From the NCBI GenBank assembly GCA_020860025.1, contig JAJBVC010000112.1, forward strand, positions 1-9,022: a DNA stretch of 9,022 nt. Direction: 5' to 3'. Position numbers and translations under genes: made by a program. Within the stretch, counting starts at the first letter, position 1; every line of letters starts with the position of its first letter. This DNA comes from Clostridiales bacterium. GTDB lineage: Bacteria > Bacillota > Clostridia > Oscillospirales > Acutalibacteraceae. Shown piece by piece: positions 5,971 through 9,022 of this stretch. The notes below the pieces were generated by a model that worked only from the letters and a program-made list of their open reading frames with translations, did not search any database and was not told where the DNA came from.

Positions 5971-7365
5971 TTTGAAAAAAACTTTAAACTCGCTTCCCTT
6001 GCCTACTTCGCTTTCAACATTTATATGTGCGCCGTGCAAATCGGCAATAGCCTTTACAGTTGAAAGACCGAGTCCTGTGGAATACTTTAAATCGTCATTA
6101 TTTCTTGCTTTATTTTCCTGGAAAAAGCGATCGAAAATTCTTTCAAGATTTTCCTTTTCAATGCCGATTCCCGTATCTTTTACACTTAAAATTACGTTTT
6201 CGTCGGTCTGATAAAGGCTTACAAAAACACTGCCGTTTTCTTCCGTATAGCGATATGCGTTTGAAATAAGATTGTTAATTAAAATTTCAATCATATCCTC
6301 GTCGCCGTTAATAAAAATATCCTCACGAATATCATTTTCAAGCGTAATATTTTTTTCGTCGCTTATTTTTCGTTCAAAACAGATTTCCTCAAGAAGAAGC
6401 GACAAATTGATTTTGTCAATATTCTTCAGCTTTTCCTGACACTCAAGCCTTGAAAGACGAAGCATACTCTCTACCATATTCTTCATTTTTGTGCTTTGAC
6501 GTTTTATAACAGAAAGCGAATCTTTATATTCCTCTTTCGTTCTGTCCTTTTCAAGCGAAAGCTCGCTTTGTGCAAGAATCGTTGTTACGGGAGTTCTCAG
6601 TTCGTGGGAAATATCGGCTGTAAACTGACGTTCCTCCATAAATGATTTTTCAAGACGTGCAAACATTTTATTAAACGTATCGCCGAGCTGATAAATTTCG
6701 TCATGACTTTTCGGCAGTTCAATTCTTTTTGAAAGGTCGTCGCCGTCGCTTATTTCTTCGGCGGAATTTATTATTTTTCTTACAGGTCTTACAATCCTGT
6801 TTGAAAGTATATAACACCCTATTATGGCTATCAAATCAATTATCGGCAAAATCAAAAGCGAAAGATTTACTATAGTTGTAAGAACAGTTTTGTTTGCGTC
6901 CTCGTTAATAACTCCCTGGAGCGTAAGTCCCTCAAGGTTATCGCCCTCGGGAATTACATTGTATACATAATATTTTGTACCGTTGAATTTATACTCGAAC
7001 ACACTGTCCTTTTGCGCTATCGGAGCGCCTATCAGATTTTCGCCGTAAAGAAGCTCGCCGTTTTCATCATAAAGGCAGGAATGAACGCCCTGACTTACGT
7101 TTAAATAGTCATCGTCAATTTCAAGAAATCCGTCGTCATAGCTTATATATTGGTCGCCGAACTCAAGTTCTTTTCCATCAAGAGAACTGTAATATTCAAT
7201 CTCGTCAATATTTTCGGACACTATAGCTTTTAGCGTTTCCTGAACGTCTGTGTAAATCGCATTTCTGCTGATAGTTAAAATTACCGCAAACGATATGGCG
7301 GAAACAAGAATTATAACTACGGAAAACCAAAGCGTTATTTTTGTTCTGATTTTTAGATTATTCAT
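5962..7365 (-). CDS. Sensor histidine kinase
   Basis: This is a 467-residue membrane kinase of the OmpR-partner class. Transmembrane segments at about 11-32 and 162-188 enclose an extracellular sensor of about 130 residues rich in Asp, Glu and Tyr. A HAMP domain follows (about 188-243), then HisKA with the phosphorylated histidine in FTADISHELRTP (His254), and an HATPase domain with N box NNLISNAYRYT (364-374), G1 DTGIGI (397-402), F box FDRFF (411-415) and G2 GLGLS (431-435). All catalytic boxes are intact. The ATG overlaps the stop of the response regulator by four bases (ATGA) with a GGGAGG site inside the end of that gene, so translation is coupled. The ligand is unknown. The PepSY protein downstream is a candidate target and possibly a feedback partner, by analogy with envelope-sensing systems. 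Confidence 0.95.
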   Translation of the reverse strand: MNNLKIRTKITLWFSVVIILVSAISFAVILTISRNAIYTDVQETLKAIVSENIDEIEYYSSLDGKELEFGDQYISYDDGFLEIDDDYLNVSQGVHSCLYDENGELLYGENLIGAPIAQKDSVFEYKFNGTKYYVYNVIPEGDNLEGLTLQGVINEDANKTVLTTIVNLSLLILPIIDLIAIIGCYILSNRIVRPVRKIINSAEEISDGDDLSKRIELPKSHDEIYQLGDTFNKMFARLEKSFMEERQFTADISHELRTPVTTILAQSELSLEKDRTKEEYKDSLSVIKRQSTKMKNMVESMLRLSRLECQEKLKNIDKINLSLLLEEICFERKISDEKNITLENDIREDIFINGDEDMIEILINNLISNAYRYTEENGSVFVSLYQTDENVILSVKDTGIGIEKENLERIFDRFFQENKARNNDDLKYSTGLGLSTVKAIADLHGAHINVESEVGKGSEFKVFFKKI

Positions 7366-8036
7366 TCTTCCTCCCTTATGGTGTAACCATAACCTCTGAC
7401 AGTTTTAATAAGCTTTTTATCAAAGCCGTCGTCAATCTTCTTTCTTAAAAAACGAATGTAAACGTCTATAACATTAGTAGTGCCGTCATAATCAAAATTG
7501 TATATATTATTCTCAATCTGCTCACGGGAAAGCACTCTCCCCTGATTTTTAATCAGATATTCAAGAAGCGCATATTCCTTTACGGAAAGGCGGATTTCTT
7601 TTCCCGAGCGTGTTACCTTTTTCGTCAGAGTATCAACGCTCAAGTCGGCAACCGTATAAATATTTGAATAATTATTTGTGCTTTTTCGTGTCAATGCACG
7701 AATTCTTGCCGTCAGCTCGTCAAACGAAAAAGGCTTTGTCAGATAATCGTTTGCACCGATGTCAAGCCCTTGTACCTTATCATCAATACTGTCTCTTGCA
7801 GTCAGCATTAAAATCGGTGTTGAACCGCCGTTCATTCTGTACCGTCTAACAAGCTCAAACCCGTCAAGTTTCGGCATCATAACATCAATAAGAGCCAAAT
7901 CATATTCGGCATTTTCAAGATAATACAAGCCGTCCTCTCCGTCATAGCAATAGTCAACAGAATAATTTTCTTCTTTGAGTTTTTGAACGATTACAGCGTT
8001 TAAATCCTTTTCGTCCTCGCAAACAAGTATTTTCAC
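7362..8036 (-). CDS. OmpR/PhoB-family response regulator
   Basis: From the GTG start at 8036 the protein has 224 residues, the normal length for the family. The receiver domain (about 1-115) has the acidic pocket Glu7/Asp8, phospho-acceptor Asp51 in LALIDVMMPKLDG, Thr79 and Lys101 (the LTKPF motif). The winged-helix DNA-binding domain (about 125-222) ends with the usual TVRGYGYTI. The start was chosen because GTG begins the conserved MKILVCEDE and is preceded by GAGGTGAT, a long match to the 16S anti-Shine-Dalgarno. A TTG at 8051 would place that site inside the gene. It overlaps the kinase gene by four bases. Its likely DNA site is the TTTAATCT pair found before its own gene and before the PepSY gene, which implies autoregulation. 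Confidence 0.95.
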   Translation of the reverse strand: MKILVCEDEKDLNAVIVQKLKEENYSVDYCYDGEDGLYYLENAEYDLALIDVMMPKLDGFELVRRYRMNGGSTPILMLTARDSIDDKVQGLDIGANDYLTKPFSFDELTARIRALTRKSTNNYSNIYTVADLSVDTLTKKVTRSGKEIRLSVKEYALLEYLIKNQGRVLSREQIENNIYNFDYDGTTNVIDVYIRFLRKKIDDGFDKKLIKTVRGYGYTIREEE

Positions 8037-8065
8037 AATATCACCTCGCAAAATTTTTCATTATT

Positions 8066-8095
8066 TAATTTTATTTTATCTAATTTTATTTTATC
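8066..8095. repeat. Perfect 15-bp tandem repeat in the regulator promoter
   Basis: TAATTTTATTTTATC is present twice without a gap (8066-8080 and 8081-8095). On the minus strand each copy supplies a TAAAAT that could serve as a -10 box, so the duplication creates two possible start positions 15 bp apart. It may be a slippage product in an AT-rich leader. Confidence 0.8.
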
Positions 8096-8115
8096 AAGAT
8101 TAAAAATAGATTAAA
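8083..8115 (-). promoter_or_regulatory. Autoregulated promoter of the two-component operon
   Basis: TTTAATCT occurs twice on the minus strand (complement of 8108-8115 and 8097-8104) with an 11-bp period. After eight bases comes TAAAAT (complement of 8083-8088) as the -10 box. Box sequence, period and spacing to -10 equal those at the PepSY gene. The -35 position (ATCTAT) is poor, as expected for an activator-dependent promoter. A second TAAAAT lies 15 bases downstream (8068-8073) because of a tandem repeat. Confidence 0.65.
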
Positions 8116-8122
8116 GTCTTAA

Positions 8123-8602
8123 TTAATCTTTCAGCTTGCTTTTCCAGTATTCACAAAGATTTTCTGTACTCCACGCTGCATTCGCAGGACTTGTTGACGG
8201 CAGGCAAATCGCCTTGATTTTAACACTGCTTTCTATGTATTTTTGATAAAGCATATCAGCCTTTTTGCCGTTTGTGAAAATTTTATTCACCTTTGAATTG
8301 TCAATTATAAATGAAATATCATTAGGGACAACATTTTTTATACTGCTGTCTGACGAGCCTGTAATATCGCACGACTTTATAACGTCCCAAAGCGCAATAT
8401 GATTTTCAAGTAAAAAAGCCGTTTTTTCTTCAATGGTTCTTGGCACTTCGCACTCAAACACAAAAGCTAAAACACTCCAAAAACGATTTTGAACATGACC
8501 ATAGAAAAAGCCCTGCTCACGTGATTTTACGGACGGAAACGAGCCTAAAATCAATATTTTGCTTTCACTGTCGTATACGGGATTTATAGGATGATCAATC
8601 AT
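8123..8602 (-). CDS. DNA-deoxyinosine/uracil glycosylase (UDG superfamily)
   Basis: The 159-residue protein has the compact UDG fold of the hypoxanthine-DNA glycosylase group (family 6, HDG/SMUG2-like), which removes deaminated bases, mainly deoxyinosine, in base-excision repair. Visible motifs are the N-terminal ILILGSFPSVKSRE (about 16-29), the active-site region FFYGHVQNRFW (32-42, with the Asn expected to support catalysis), ALWDV (about 70-74) and the C-terminal LPSTSPANA loop (134-142, the substrate-intercalating region). The ATG has AAGGTGG seven bases upstream. The stop lies only seven bases before the first regulator box of the two-component operon, with at best a weak AT hairpin between them, so some read-through into that operon is possible. 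Assignment to the exact glycosylase family is from motif recall; another UDG-like subfamily is possible. Confidence 0.85.
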   Translation of the reverse strand: MIDHPINPVYDSESKILILGSFPSVKSREQGFFYGHVQNRFWSVLAFVFECEVPRTIEEKTAFLLENHIALWDVIKSCDITGSSDSSIKNVVPNDISFIIDNSKVNKIFTNGKKADMLYQKYIESSVKIKAICLPSTSPANAAWSTENLCEYWKSKLKD

Positions 8603-8669
8603 TATTTTTCCACCTTTGTTTCAGTGTACCATAAATCGGCTTTTAAATAAAGGATAATTCGCTGTGCTG

Positions 8670-8698
8670 TTGCAATTTTTACGGCTTTATGATATATT
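8670..8698 (+). promoter_or_regulatory. Putative promoter of the zinc-ribbon gene
   Basis: TTGCAA (8670-8675) is followed by 17 bases and TATATT (8693-8698), matching the sigma-A consensus in four and five of six positions. It points toward the plus-strand gene at 8779, leaving a leader of about 75 nt. That leader contains a 7-bp hairpin with one G-U pair (8748-8754 with 8761-8767) just before the start codon. Confidence 0.5.
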
Positions 8699-8778
8699 GA
8701 TATAAACGGATTATTAAAAATTTCAACAGTAAAAATATCGGAAAGGCAGTCTGCTTTACAGCGGACTTGTTTAAAATT

Positions 8779-9022
8779 ATGAAGCAATGCCCAAAATGCG
8801 GTCAATATAACGGGGATAATTCACACTATTGCCAAATGTGCGGTACACCGCTTGACGTTCAGCAAAATCAGTATAATTACAATCAAAATACGTATTATCA
8901 GCCGCCAAATGAAAATAATGCTCAACCGCAGGAACAAAACCACAGCGAATACAATATACCGCAAAAAAAGAAAAAGTTTGATATAGTGAAATTATCTTGG
9001 ATATGTACTGCTATATTTGCTG
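8779..9022 (+). CDS. Zinc-ribbon protein, N-terminal part (cut by window end)
   Basis: The open frame starts with MKQCPKCG and has a second pair YCQMCGTPL, giving a C-x2-C...C-x2-C zinc ribbon within the first 25 residues. A Gln/Asn/Tyr/Pro-rich, low-complexity linker follows (about residues 27-62), then a lysine run (PQKKKKF) and the beginning of a hydrophobic segment (LSWICTAIFA) that looks like a first membrane helix. The order zinc ribbon, disordered linker, membrane segment is common among uncharacterised Firmicute membrane proteins. The function is unknown. Only 81 codons are inside the window. The start is chosen from the zinc-ribbon pattern; no clear ribosome binding site precedes it. 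It is divergent from the glycosylase gene. Confidence 0.75.
   Translation, partial: MKQCPKCGQYNGDNSHYCQMCGTPLDVQQNQYNYNQNTYYQPPNENNAQPQEQNHSEYNIPQKKKKFDIVKLSWICTAIFA

Noticed and set aside
8037..8051. TTG start five codons upstream for the response regulator
   Set aside because: It would place the GAGGTGAT ribosome binding site inside the gene; the GTG at 8036 begins the conserved MKILVCEDE.
8602..8805. Minus-strand open frame of 67 codons upstream of the glycosylase gene
   Set aside because: It overlaps the start of the plus-strand zinc-ribbon gene and its promoter, resembles no family, and has no convincing ribosome binding site.

Overview
The window looks like a chromosomal stretch of a low-to-moderate GC Firmicute of class Clostridia, probably a gut Oscillospiraceae/Ruminococcus-type organism. 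This rests on strong AGGAGG-type ribosome binding sites, a sigma-A consensus promoter, the greA-lysS gene order, OmpR/HisKA signalling genes and Thr/Lys-rich surface-protein linkers. The taxonomic call is an inference from style, not from a search.

Layout. (1) Positions 1-1809, minus strand: an overlapping parA-parB pair of the plasmid/integrative-element type, preceded by a promoter with an inverted repeat over the likely transcription start. (2) Positions 1810-2260: a 451-bp gene-free stretch that resembles the end of an integrated mobile element. It holds a minus-strand terminator, three 11-bp TTTGTCGTAAA boxes plus one inverted partner, a 12-bp direct repeat, and an inverted copy of the 3' end of lysS. 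(3) Positions 2261-4643, minus strand: a greA-lysS operon driven by a perfect TTGACA-N17-TATAAT promoter. The lysyl-tRNA synthetase carries an unusual extra N-terminal region of about 115 residues that looks like a tandem DUF1508 (YegP-like) module. (4) Positions 4661-8115, minus strand: an OmpR-type response regulator, its histidine kinase (4-nt overlap) and a membrane-anchored protein with three PepSY domains. (5) Positions 8123-8602, minus strand: a small uracil/hypoxanthine-DNA glycosylase-like enzyme. (6) Positions 8779 to the end, plus strand: the start of a zinc-ribbon membrane protein, cut by the window edge.

How the parts work together. The same regulatory pattern, TTTAATCT-N3-TTTAATCT-N8-(TATAAT or TAAAAT), lies upstream of both the response-regulator gene and the PepSY gene, with identical spacing. 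The 11-bp repeat period and the position over the -35 region are what is expected for an OmpR/PhoB-family activator. The simplest reading is a self-activating two-component system whose main local target is the triple-PepSY envelope protein. The parAB module is best read as cargo of an element sitting at the 3' end of lysS, but no integrase is visible here, so the element's identity and limits stay open.
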